Assembly (NCBI RefSeq): GCF_965230805.1
Contig: NZ_OZ246019.1
Coordinates: 3,968,001 to 4,032,000 of the forward strand
Reading direction: 5' to 3'
Origin: Marinifilum sp965230805
GTDB lineage: Bacteria > Bacteroidota > Bacteroidia > Bacteroidales > Marinifilaceae
Length of the DNA: 64,000 nt
Shown: one piece after another, positions 42,325-50,411 of the stretch
How the letters are laid out: every line of letters starts with the position of its first letter
Numbering within the stretch: position 1 is the first letter of the stretch
The notes under the pieces: generated by a model
What the model saw: only the letters and a program-made list of their open reading frames with translations
Database searches by the model: none
What the model was told of the DNA's origin: nothing
Position numbers and translations under genes: made by a program

Positions 42325-43587
42325 ATGATTAAAAAAATATCGATAAGTATTGGCCTTTGCATGTCATCCTTTTTCTGTTTTGCTCAGGATATGGATTATA
42401 CCAGAACGCTGGTTGAAAAATTAAGCTCTAAAGAATTTCACGGTCGTGGATATGTAAACAAAGGCGATAGTGTTGCAGCAGCCTATTTATCGAAAGAGAT
42501 GAAGAGCATTAAGCTAAAAGGTTTTACTGATAACTATTATCAGCCCTATTCAATTTCTGTGAACACTTTTGCAAAGAATACCAAGCTTTCATTCGATGGA
42601 AAAGAGTTGAAGCCAGCAAGCGAGTATGTTGTAAACCCGGATGTGAGAACAGGAAAAGGTGAAGCCAAAATAACATGGATTACCAAGGATATTTTTAAAA
42701 ATACCTATGCCCTTAGTACGTTTATGAAGAAGGATCATTCAAATTCATTTTTGGCAATTGATTCAACAGGATTAAATAATCCGGAGCTATACGATTTTGC
42801 TCAAGTCATGATGAAAAAGAATGTTTTTGATGCAAAAGGTATGGTGCTGATCAATGGAAAATTGAAGTACTCGGCGAAAAATAAATTGGTTGATTTTACA
42901 ACAATATTGGTGAAGACCGGGGCAATTGATTCGAAAGCAAAGACAATACAATACGACATTAAAAGTGAGTTTATTGAGGATTATAAAACGCAAAACTTGC
43001 TGGGATATCTTCCTGGTAAAACAGATACTTGTATTCTATTTACGGCACATTACGATCATTTAGGATATTTTGGCGAAAACATGTATCCGGGAGCTAACGA
43101 CAATGCCAGTGGAGTTGCCATGGTATTGAATTTGGCAAAATATTTTAAAGCCAAAAAGAAAAAGCCACATTACACTTTGGTTTTTGCTTTGTTTAGTGCC
43201 GAAGAAGTTGGTTTGTTAGGATCGAAACATTACGTTGAAAATCCATTGTTTCCGCTGGAGCAAACCAAAATGGTTTTAAATTTTGATATGGTTGCCACAG
43301 GAGAGAAAGGTATTTATGTAATTAATGGGCAAATGGTTCCTGATGAAATGAAAAAGTTTCAAGCCATTAATAAAGAGAAGGAATATGTGTTTAATATGTT
43401 TGGAACACCAGAATCTTCTTCTTCCGATCATGCCCCTTTTCACGATAAAGGCGTAAAAGCCGTATTCTTTTATACTCATGGTGATAATGCCGATTATCAT
43501 GAGACCACCGATACGGCAGACCGATTATCCTACAAGCAATTCGAAGGAATTTTTAAGTTGGTGAGAGATTATGTGGAGATGAAATAA
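42325..43587 (+). CDS. M28 family zinc aminopeptidase, secreted
   Basis: 420 aa with a signal peptide (SISIGLCMSSFFCFAQ). Zinc and catalytic residues follow the M28 order. They are His-x-Asp in TAHYDHLG, Asp in GANDNASGVAMVLN, the catalytic Glu-Glu in FALFSAEEVGLLGSKHY, Asp in NFDMVATG and His in NADYHETTDTADR. Residues ~30-210 lack a full PA domain but precede the catalytic core. M28 enzymes such as aminopeptidase Y remove N-terminal residues from peptides in the periplasm or outside the cell. It is a single-gene unit between a terminator and repeat-rich DNA. Confidence 0.94.
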   Translation: MIKKISISIGLCMSSFFCFAQDMDYTRTLVEKLSSKEFHGRGYVNKGDSVAAAYLSKEMKSIKLKGFTDNYYQPYSISVNTFAKNTKLSFDGKELKPASEYVVNPDVRTGKGEAKITWITKDIFKNTYALSTFMKKDHSNSFLAIDSTGLNNPELYDFAQVMMKKNVFDAKGMVLINGKLKYSAKNKLVDFTTILVKTGAIDSKAKTIQYDIKSEFIEDYKTQNLLGYLPGKTDTCILFTAHYDHLGYFGENMYPGANDNASGVAMVLNLAKYFKAKKKKPHYTLVFALFSAEEVGLLGSKHYVENPLFPLEQTKMVLNFDMVATGEKGIYVINGQMVPDEMKKFQAINKEKEYVFNMFGTPESSSSDHAPFHDKGVKAVFFYTHGDNADYHETTDTADRLSYKQFEGIFKLVRDYVEMK

Positions 43588-43591
43588 TTCC

Positions 43592-43637
43592 GTAGAGACG
43601 CAGTATACTGTAGAGACGCAGTATACTGCGTCTCTAC
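43592..43637. repeat. 28-bp perfect palindrome with tandem half copy (REP-like)
   Basis: GTAGAGACGCAGTATACT (43592-43609) is followed directly by a perfect 28-bp palindrome (43610-43637) whose arms read GTAGAGACGCAGTA and its complement. The GTAGAGACGC...GCGTCTCTAC core resembles a palindromic repeat family that I recall as widespread in Bacteroidota and cyanobacteria. Confidence 0.8.
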
Positions 43638-43858
43638 AGTATTTTCAAACGAAAAAACTGTCAGGTTCAGAATTCTGACATTTTAAAATGTTATCAATGA
43701 TTGTTGTGATATTCTACTAATTTGTAGAGGGAATTATAATTTTCCGGAAGGAAAAAGAATTTAAGAAATTATCCGTGTAACGGTGGCAAAATGAAGAATT
43801 AAGCTTGCCGATTTTTACCTCAGAGCTAAAGAATAAAGATGATATATCAGATCTTTCT

Positions 43859-43890
43859 TAAAAAAACAAAACAAGGCCTCTCAGCCTTGT
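43859..43890 (-). terminator. Intrinsic terminator of the 43907-44650 gene
   Basis: On the minus strand ACAAGGC/GCCTTGT (43871-43890) with a 6-nt loop is followed by TTTGTTTTTTT, 16 bp after the stop codon. Confidence 0.85.
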
Positions 43891-43906
43891 CTCTGCCTGC
43901 AACCGC

Positions 43907-44650
43907 TTAATCCACTTTGCTGCTTACTTCTTCATCGGTTGTAGCTTTGCTTCTGCGAGTTCTGATTTTTTGGTTGATTAAATGGATGTAGTGATTAATC
44001 TTTGCATATGTATCGGCATAGGTTTCAGGCTGATTGTCTGTTAAAATTCCTATGTAGGGAAGTAATTTTTTATTGATAATTTCCACTACTTCTTTTTTAA
44101 ATACCCTGGAAGGAATGGTTTGCTTTTTTATGGCTTTTACTTCCTGTCCCTGACGATACATACTTTGCAAATTGGAGTAAGCCGTTTTGCACAATGTATA
44201 GCTTTCTTTTACGCCAAACAGATCTGACATCATGCTCTGATAGTCTTCCTGATCCAATTCGGTAAATAAAGACATGGCATGGGTCATTTGATCTTCGTAG
44301 CCCAATTTGTACAGATAGCGATCGTTGGCATCTACCTGAGCCCAGATTTTGCCGGCCTTGTTAACAAATATAGGATCTGCCAAATGCATGTTGGCTTCCA
44401 CAAACATTTTAAAACAGATGATCCTGTCATCAAAAATTCTATCCAAAGCCGAAATTTCAGCCGTAAATTCCGACTTGCTTTCAACTCCAATTGAATTGAG
44501 AAGGCTGTTTTCTTTCGATTCTAGTTTGGTAACAATTGCAGTTAGGTTGGTATCTGCGCTAAAATCGATTTTAGAAAGAACAGATCGAGCGTTACTACTG
44601 GCGTCGTATGCTTCGCCGCCTGTACATGATCTTAATAATTTTATATCCAT
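43907..44650 (-). CDS. Conserved hypothetical helical protein (DUF6261-like)
   Basis: 247 aa, no signal peptide or transmembrane segment. The sequence is predicted mostly alpha-helical (SSNARSVLSKIDFSADTNLTAIVTKLESKENSLLNSI, DRIFDDRIICFKMFVEANM). It has a C-terminal basic tail (RTRRSKATTDEEVSSKVD). I recall similar ~240-aa proteins of unknown function (DUF6261) in Bacteroidota, often near repetitive DNA, but the assignment is uncertain. It has its own terminator and is flanked on both sides by repeat-rich, gene-poor DNA. A role in nucleic-acid or mobile-element biology is only a guess from context. Confidence 0.6.
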   Translation of the reverse strand: MDIKLLRSCTGGEAYDASSNARSVLSKIDFSADTNLTAIVTKLESKENSLLNSIGVESKSEFTAEISALDRIFDDRIICFKMFVEANMHLADPIFVNKAGKIWAQVDANDRYLYKLGYEDQMTHAMSLFTELDQEDYQSMMSDLFGVKESYTLCKTAYSNLQSMYRQGQEVKAIKKQTIPSRVFKKEVVEIINKKLLPYIGILTDNQPETYADTYAKINHYIHLINQKIRTRRSKATTDEEVSSKVD

Positions 44651-44852
44651 TATTAGATAAGTTTAAATTAAAATATTTCGTTGAGTGGTTTGAACTTAAT
44701 AAAAACGCATCTATTAAGAAAAGAAAAATTTACAAAAATCCTTAAAGTGTAAACTTTTGCTTTTCAGTGTTTGTTATTTGATGGACAATGGTTAAATTGA
44801 TCGGTTTTCGAATTAACAAAATAGATTTATATAAAAAATCAGGCTGTGTTGC

Positions 44853-45400
44853 CTCAGAAATTCAGATCAGGAAATTTACAAGCGAAATTGGAGTGAGAAA
44901 TCCAGAGAAATAAAATTTTACTTGTAAAAGGAGTGCGAAATTCAGATTAGTGAAAAATGACAGTGTTTTTTGTCTCAGAAATCCAGATCAGGAAATTTAC
45001 AAGCGAAATTGGACTGAAAAAATCCAGAGAAATAAAATTTTACTTGTAAAAAGGAGTGCGAAATTCAGATTAGTGAAAATGACAGTGTTTTTTGTCTCAG
45101 AAATCCAGATCAGGAAATTTACAAGCGAAATTGGACTTAGAAATCTGGAGAAATGAAAACAAAATGAAAAATGGGAGTGAGAAAGTTCGATTTTTAAATT
45201 TCAGAAGAAAAATGCTTTCAGAAATCCATCGAAATCAATTTTGAATAAAAAAAGGCTTTCAGAAAGTCAGATTTCCCGAAAATGATTTGTAAAAAGACTG
45301 ATCCGGACAGATCACTGCAAAATTCAAATTAAATTTCGCTCAGAAATCGAGCGAACTGCCATTTCCGGATTTTGAAGTTCTCAGAAATTCGGATTTGCGG
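44853..45400. repeat. Nested tandem repeat: ~121-bp units made of ~40-bp submotifs, decaying to the right
   Basis: Units start with CTCAGAAATYCAGATCAGG at 44853, 44974 and 45096 (periods 121 and 122). Each unit contains three ~40-bp variants sharing AGAAATYCAGA...GAAAWTNAC: at 44853, ~44893 and ~44933 in the first. After the third 121-bp unit the ~40-bp motif continues in degenerate form (CTTAGAAATCTGG, TTCAGAAATCC, CTCAGAAATCG, CTCAGAAATTCGG). It is a minisatellite-like array, not a CRISPR array, and it encodes nothing convincing. Confidence 0.85.
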
Positions 45401-45454
45401 TATTTCATCACTAAAGGATAACAAAGGATTTTTGTCATTGGTAAAGACGTCATA

Positions 45455-45621
45455 CTAGTGTAAAGAATGCTAATTCCCCGAACTAATTTTTTGACCTATT
45501 TTCCTTTCTACTACGTTAAGCTTTTTCGCCGTAGCTAAGGCTATGCCTGTAAACCTTGCCTTGTAAATAGAAGAATATTTTCAAAAACTTTAATTCGTTT
45601 TATTAACACTCTTCACACTAG
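45455..45621. mobile_element. MITE-like element with ~40-bp terminal inverted repeats
   Basis: Left end CTAGTGTAAAGAATGCTAAT (from 45455) and the reverse complement of the right end (to 45621), CTAGTGTGAAGAGTGTTAAT, agree over about 40 bp with gaps. The complementarity fades toward the centre (TAGCTAAGGCTA), so the whole ~167 bp can fold into one long hairpin. No ORF is contained. Target duplication is not clear. Confidence 0.6.
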
Positions 45622-45633
45622 CTTTGTATAGCC

Positions 45634-45673
45634 CAAAACAAAAGCCTGTAAGATTTCAAACTCTGACAGGCTT
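45634..45673 (-). terminator. Terminator of the decayed minus-strand gene
   Basis: AAGCCTGT/ACAGGCTT (45642-45673) followed on the minus strand by TTTGTTTTGGG, directly after the stop of the gene remnant at 45697. Confidence 0.65.
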
Positions 45674-45696
45674 AAAAAGCAATTCCTTAAATATCC

Positions 45697-45830
45697 TTAA
45701 AAATTAAACTTCAATTTCACACCGGTATCTCTATGATTTTTGCCATCGAAACTCCACACCACTTCAACATCCATAAAAAGGAAAATCTGCGATAAGCCAT
45801 AACCAACTTCCCAATAGTTTTGCTTGTTTA
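45697..45830 (-). pseudogene. C-terminal remnant of an outer-membrane protein gene (possibly DUF5686-like)
   Basis: The last ~43 codons (YWEVGYGLSQIFLFMDVEVV...GVKLKFNF) remain, ending in alternating beta-barrel strands with a terminal Phe typical of Bacteroidota outer-membrane proteins. It is followed by its terminator. Its 5' side is cut exactly at a copy of the MITE terminal inverted repeat (45829-45850), so an insertion or deletion involving this element probably destroyed the gene. The family assignment to DUF5686/carboxypeptidase-regulatory-like membrane proteins is tentative. Confidence 0.6.
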
Positions 45831-45850
45831 CGTCGAACTCACGTTATTTA
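45829..45850 (+). repeat. Solo terminal inverted repeat of the 266-bp MITE family
   Basis: TACGTCGAACTCACGTTA at the edge of the gene remnant matches the right end of the MITE at 52174-52439 almost exactly. The rest of that element is absent, indicating deletion or recombination at the terminus. Confidence 0.7.
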
Positions 45851-46096
45851 AAACCGGCAATCGTTTAAATAAAAGTTGGCTTTTTAATAAATGTGTGGTT
45901 TTTAGATACATCATATACTTTAAAACAGTGGAAAAACAATGTGAAGTGTGAATTTATAAAATGCATGATCTTAAAGTAAGCCATTTAAGAAGTTTTATAT
46001 TTTGTTAACAGTATTGATTTAAGTACTGGTGCAAGAAATTTTTTCATATTAGGAGTAATATCATCTGCCAAAATTCTGCACTTTTTTCATCTTTCC

Positions 46097-46138
46097 TGTC
46101 TTAATGTCATAATTGTTGTATTGGCACAGGCTTTGACT
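46097..46138 (+). promoter_or_regulatory. Putative sigma-54-like stress promoter of htpG
   Basis: TTGGCACAGGCTTTGACT (46121-46138) resembles the -24/-12 sigma-54 element (TGGCAC-N5-TTGC) with one mismatch in TTGC. Upstream TGTCTTAATGTCA is a short direct repeat. htpG begins 47 bp later. Confidence 0.45.
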
Positions 46139-46184
46139 AATGGCAATCGGAAAAATTAAAATTAATCTTTAAAACAATATAAGT

Positions 46185-48236
46185 ATGTCAACAGGAAAAA
46201 TTGGTGTTACCAGTAACGATCTGTTTCCAATTATCAAGAAATTTTTGTACTCAGATCATGATATCTTTTTGAGAGAGATTGTGTCGAATGCAGTAGATGC
46301 AACTCAAAAGTTGAAAACCTTGTCTTCAACCGGCGAATTCAAAGGTGAATTGGGTGACCTAACTGTTCGTGTGAACATTGATAAAGAAGCTAAAACCATT
46401 ACCATTTCGGATAAAGGTATTGGTATGACTCAGGAAGAGATCGAAAAATACATTAACCAAATTGCCTTCTCGGGAGCCGAAGAATTCCTTGATAAATACA
46501 AAGATCAGGCGAATGCCATTATCGGTCATTTTGGTTTAGGATTTTACTCTTCGTTTATGGTATCCGATAAGGTGGATATTGTAACTCTATCGCATAAAGA
46601 AGACGCAAAGGCTGTAAAATGGAGCTGCGAAGGGAATCCGGAGTACTCTATCGAGGAAGTTGAAAAAGCGGAAAGAGGTACCGACATTGTAATGCACATT
46701 TCGGAAGACGAGAAGGATTTTTTGGAAGAAAGCCGCATTCAGGAATTGTTGAACAAGTACTGTAAATTCTTGCCAATCGAGATTGCTTTTGGTAAAAAGA
46801 AAGAGTGGAAAGATGGTAAGGAAGAGGAGACCGATGAGGACAATGTAATTAACGATATCAATCCGGCTTGGACCAAGAAACCGGCTGATTTGAAGGAAGA
46901 GGATTACTCAAGCTTCTACCGTCAGTTGTATCCAATGGGCGAGGATCCATTGTTCCACATTCATTTAAATGTTGATTATCCTTTTAACCTTACGGGGATT
47001 TTGTATTTCCCAAAAATCAAAAACAGTGTTGAAATTCAGAAGAACAAAATCCAGTTGTACTGTAACCAGGTTTTTGTAACCGATTCGGTTGAAGGAATTG
47101 TTCCTGAGTTTTTGACTTTGCTACATGGTGTTATCGATTCACCGGATATTCCATTAAACGTGTCTCGTTCCTACCTTCAGTCTGACGGAAATGTGAAGAA
47201 AATTTCGAATCACATTACCAAAAAAGTGGCTGATAGCCTACTGGACATCTTCAAGAAAGATAGAACAGAGTTCGAAAACAAATGGGATGACCTTCGTTTA
47301 TTTGTTCAGTATGGCATGTTGACCGAGGAAAAATTCTTCGACAGAGCCAAAAAATTCTTCTTGATTAAGAATACCGAAGGAAAGTATTTTACATTGGAAG
47401 AGTACGAAGCAATCGTTAAGGAAAATCAGACCGATAAAGAGAACAATATCATTAATTTGTATGCTACAGATATGGACGCTCAGTTCTCGTATGTTGAAGC
47501 AGCAAAAGCAAAAGGATATGATGTATTGTTGATGGATAGCCAGTTGGATAATCACATCATCAACCACTTGGAGCAGAAAGAAACAAACAAGAAATATGTA
47601 CGTGTAGATTCTGATGTTGTTGACAAGTTGATTCAGAAAGATGAGGTAAAAGAGTCTAAACTTTCAGAAGAGGAAAAGACTGATTTGATTCCTGTTTTCA
47701 ATGCTCAATTGCCAACCGAGGGTGTAAATTACATGGTAACTTTCGAATCCTTAGGCGAGGAAGCTCAACCATTAATGATTACCCAGGCGGAGTTTATGCG
47801 CAGAATGAAGGATATGGCTGCTATGAATGCCGGAATGGGATTCTATGGCGAAATGCCCGATTCATACAATTTGGTTGTAAATACCGATCACAAGTTGGTA
47901 GGAACAATTTTGAAAGATAAGGATGCCAAGTTGAGCGACAAATTAACAGAGGTTTCGGCAAAATTGACTCCACTTTTCGAGGAAAGAGATGCTTTGGAAG
48001 CTTTGAAAAAAGACAAAAAAGAAGAAGAAGTTCCGCAAGAGGAGAAAGATAAGATGGCCGATGTTCAGAAGCAAATTACCGAGGTAAACGCCGAGAAAGA
48101 AGGCTTGCTTAAAGAGTTTGGTGCAGACAACCAGTTGGTAAAACAATTGATCGACCTTGCACTTTTGGCAAACAACATGCTAAAAGGAGAGGAGCTTGCA
48201 AAATTTGTGAAACGTAGCGTTCAGATGATTAAGTAA
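46185..48236 (+). CDS. htpG: Molecular chaperone HtpG (Hsp90)
   Basis: 683 aa. The N-terminal GHKL ATPase domain contains YSDHDIFLREIVSNAVDA, DKGIGMTQEEIEKYINQIAFSGAEEF and GHFGLGFYSSFMVSDKV. The middle domain has LYFPKIKNSVEIQKNKIQLYCNQVFVTD and GVIDSPDIPLNVSRSYLQ, including the catalytic-loop Arg. A charged stretch (KKDKKEEEVPQEEKDK) precedes the C-terminal dimerisation region, which is typical of Bacteroidota HtpG. The protein is a homodimeric ATP-driven chaperone of the cytoplasm induced by heat or oxidative stress. It has a candidate sigma-54-like promoter and its own terminator, so is monocistronic. Confidence 0.98.
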   Translation: MSTGKIGVTSNDLFPIIKKFLYSDHDIFLREIVSNAVDATQKLKTLSSTGEFKGELGDLTVRVNIDKEAKTITISDKGIGMTQEEIEKYINQIAFSGAEEFLDKYKDQANAIIGHFGLGFYSSFMVSDKVDIVTLSHKEDAKAVKWSCEGNPEYSIEEVEKAERGTDIVMHISEDEKDFLEESRIQELLNKYCKFLPIEIAFGKKKEWKDGKEEETDEDNVINDINPAWTKKPADLKEEDYSSFYRQLYPMGEDPLFHIHLNVDYPFNLTGILYFPKIKNSVEIQKNKIQLYCNQVFVTDSVEGIVPEFLTLLHGVIDSPDIPLNVSRSYLQSDGNVKKISNHITKKVADSLLDIFKKDRTEFENKWDDLRLFVQYGMLTEEKFFDRAKKFFLIKNTEGKYFTLEEYEAIVKENQTDKENNIINLYATDMDAQFSYVEAAKAKGYDVLLMDSQLDNHIINHLEQKETNKKYVRVDSDVVDKLIQKDEVKESKLSEEEKTDLIPVFNAQLPTEGVNYMVTFESLGEEAQPLMITQAEFMRRMKDMAAMNAGMGFYGEMPDSYNLVVNTDHKLVGTILKDKDAKLSDKLTEVSAKLTPLFEERDALEALKKDKKEEEVPQEEKDKMADVQKQITEVNAEKEGLLKEFGADNQLVKQLIDLALLANNMLKGEELAKFVKRSVQMIK

Positions 48237-48257
48237 GAATCATATTCGTTTAAATTG

Positions 48258-48286
48258 AAAAGCCGGACATTTTGTTCGGCTTTTTT
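48258..48286 (+). terminator. Rho-independent terminator of htpG
   Basis: AAAAGCCGGA/TTCGGCTTTT (48258-48284) with a 7-nt loop, followed by T residues, 20 bp after the htpG stop. It lies just ahead of the convergent helicase gene end and could serve both. Confidence 0.9.
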
Positions 48287-48300
48287 GTGTGGTCTTATCA

Positions 48301-49626
48301 TTATTTGCGCTTATTTCTTTTCTTTCGATTTCTTTTTTGCGCTTCTAATTGTTTTTGTCGGCCTTTCGAACCCGAAGGCGTTTTCATATTTTTGGCTTTT
48401 TTCTGATGGAAGGCTCCTGTATCTCTACTCACGGTATTTTTTACCTTGATGTTTCGAGTTTGTTTTTTCTCATCTTCCAAAAGCTGAGATGTAATTTCAA
48501 CATCCAAGGGAACCGATTCGAGAGAGACAGGCTTGCGAATCAAATCTTCAATTTGCTCCATCAATTCTTCCTCGCCTTCGTTCACAAAGCTGATAGCGGT
48601 ACCTTCTTTTTCGGCACGGCCGGTTCTACCAACCCGGTGAACATACTCCACATAGTTGGTAGGAATATCAAAATTGATTACATGACTCACATCTTCAATA
48701 TCAATACCGCGGGCAGCAACATCCGACGAAACCATTACTCTTGCTTTGCCTTCCTTAAAAGCATTTAAGGCATTAATACGAGTATTCTGAGCTTTATTGG
48801 AGTGGATCACGCTCAATTCCTCGCCCAGGATATCTTCCAGTCTGTCCACAATTCTGTCGGCATTCTTCTTGGTTTCGGTAAACACCATCACCTTGTTAAA
48901 CTCTTCTTTGTCCTCTAAAAGATACTTTAAGAGGTTTATCTTGCTCAGGATATTTGGAACACGATATTGAATTTGATGAATGTTTTTTACCGTTGTTGCC
49001 TGCGGAGCAACTTCAATTCTTTCTGGTAAAAACAAGAAATCGTCGGAGAGTTTGGAAACAGTATCAGAGAATGTGGCAGAGAACAACAGATTCTGATGCT
49101 TTTCCGGTAAAATATCGAATATGGCATTCAACTGAGGCATAAAACCAAGATCCATCATCTTGTCTGCTTCATCAATCACCAAAGTTTTAACTTGCGACAT
49201 TTTTAGAATACGGGTCATGTAAATGTCCATCAAACGACCCGGAGTTGCTACCAAAATATCAACCCCTTCGTATACTTTTTCTTTTTGTGTATTGATATTT
49301 ACTCCTCCGTAAACCCCCAAAGCACGGATGTTTATATATGGAGTAAGCAACTCAATGGTTTCGCAAACCTGCAAAACCAATTCCCGGGTAGGAACAACGA
49401 TTAAGGCACGCGGATCCATTCCCTTGGCAAAATTCAATTTCATTAATATTGGCATCAAATAAGCCAGTGTTTTACCTGTACCTGTTTGTGCAATACCTAT
49501 GATATCCTTTCCCGAACGAACAGGGGAAAATACCTGGTGCTGAATTTCGGTAGGTTTTTCAAATCCTGCTTCATCCAAAGCCATTCTGATTTGCTTGCTT
49601 AATTTGATATCGTCGAATGAAATCAT
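48301..49626 (-). CDS. DEAD-box ATP-dependent RNA helicase
   Basis: 441 aa. Helicase motifs occur in order: Q motif PTEIQHQVFSPV, motif I AQTGTGKTLA, Ia PTRELVLQ, II VIDEADKMMDLGF (the D-E-A-D box), III FSAT, IV VMVFTETKKN, V ARGIDIEDVSHVINFDIP and VI HRVGRTGRAEKEG. A basic C-terminal tail (SRDTGAFHQKKAKNMK...QKRNRKKRNKRK) likely binds RNA and resembles RhlE-type helicases. The protein acts on structured RNA, for example in ribosome assembly or at low temperature. A TATTTTTG-like element lies about 30 bp upstream of its start. Confidence 0.96.
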   Translation of the reverse strand: MISFDDIKLSKQIRMALDEAGFEKPTEIQHQVFSPVRSGKDIIGIAQTGTGKTLAYLMPILMKLNFAKGMDPRALIVVPTRELVLQVCETIELLTPYINIRALGVYGGVNINTQKEKVYEGVDILVATPGRLMDIYMTRILKMSQVKTLVIDEADKMMDLGFMPQLNAIFDILPEKHQNLLFSATFSDTVSKLSDDFLFLPERIEVAPQATTVKNIHQIQYRVPNILSKINLLKYLLEDKEEFNKVMVFTETKKNADRIVDRLEDILGEELSVIHSNKAQNTRINALNAFKEGKARVMVSSDVAARGIDIEDVSHVINFDIPTNYVEYVHRVGRTGRAEKEGTAISFVNEGEEELMEQIEDLIRKPVSLESVPLDVEITSQLLEDEKKQTRNIKVKNTVSRDTGAFHQKKAKNMKTPSGSKGRQKQLEAQKRNRKKRNKRK

Positions 49627-49713
49627 TGCTTAAATTTTTTTAGAAAAGTTCCGCAAAAATAGGGATTTTTTAGTAAATGCGTTCTTTAAATTTACTTGTT
49701 ATGGAATAGCAGT

Positions 49714-50238
49714 CTAGTTCCAAATACTGCTCACCTCACTTTTTAAAGCAGCAATCGTTTTGTCGATTTGTGGATTCTGAATCTGCATGTGCGATTCAAT
49801 TACAGTCTTGCTCAAACCAAGAGAGGAATCGCTTGGCAGCAATTGTGAACCTTCCGAATAGATCAATTGAAGAATGCTTTCTTTAGCACTTTTTATTTCT
49901 TTCCAGAGATCAGCCGAAACATACACCTGTTGTGATAGATTGTGCTCGAATTCGGTTCTAATTGCAGCAATTAATTTTTGTTGCAACTGTTGGTTGCTCA
50001 TACCTACAGCATTTTCCCTTACGATTAAAGATTCGGGATGTATTCGCTCCAGGAAAATGATTAATCTTTCATAAGCTTGCAAGCGGATAGGGGTAATTTC
50101 TTTCTGATTATTAAGAAAGAATTCTTGTTTTCTGTTTTGTTCATCTCTTTTAAAAAATGCTTTTATTACTAGGTAAGCAGTAGCAAAAACCACCAGTGAT
50201 GGTAAAATGTATTTTACTATTTCTAAAACACCTGTCAT
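49714..50238 (-). CDS. Conserved hypothetical membrane-anchored protein (DUF7935-like)
   Basis: 174 aa with one N-terminal transmembrane helix (VKYILPSLVVFATAYLVIKAFF) and a cytoplasmic helical region. It contains QKEITPIRLQAYERLIIFLERIHPESLIVR, SNQQLQQKLIAAIRTEFEHNLSQQVYVS and a Trp-rich C-terminus. I recall this as an uncharacterised Bacteroidota family, often found beside the DEAD helicase or aminotransferase genes. The conserved ITPIRLQAYERL...FLER segment suggests a coiled-coil adaptor anchored at the membrane. Function is unknown. It is transcribed leftward, divergently from the aspartate aminotransferase gene. Confidence 0.7.
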   Translation of the reverse strand: MTGVLEIVKYILPSLVVFATAYLVIKAFFKRDEQNRKQEFFLNNQKEITPIRLQAYERLIIFLERIHPESLIVRENAVGMSNQQLQQKLIAAIRTEFEHNLSQQVYVSADLWKEIKSAKESILQLIYSEGSQLLPSDSSLGLSKTVIESHMQIQNPQIDKTIAALKSEVSSIWN

Positions 50239-50411
50239 TTTTTTAGGCTTAAATTAAAAATTCGATTTTATTACATGTCCGATATGTTTAAAAACAGTAT
50301 CTTTATCAGCCGTAAACATTGATGAGTAGAACAATCATTTTGTTTACAGGGGGACAACATATTTTAACAAAAGTATTAAGCAAATTTTTAAATCCCTAAA
50401 TTAAATCTAGA

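Noticed and set aside
44950..45156. 68-codon plus-strand ORF
   Set aside because: It lies wholly inside the tandem repeat and its protein is itself a repeat of the DNA repeat; no start signal or family.
44853..45400. Possible CRISPR array
   Set aside because: The repeats are 121 bp or degenerate ~40 bp without unique spacers, no cas genes are nearby, and copies diverge gradually, which does not fit a CRISPR.
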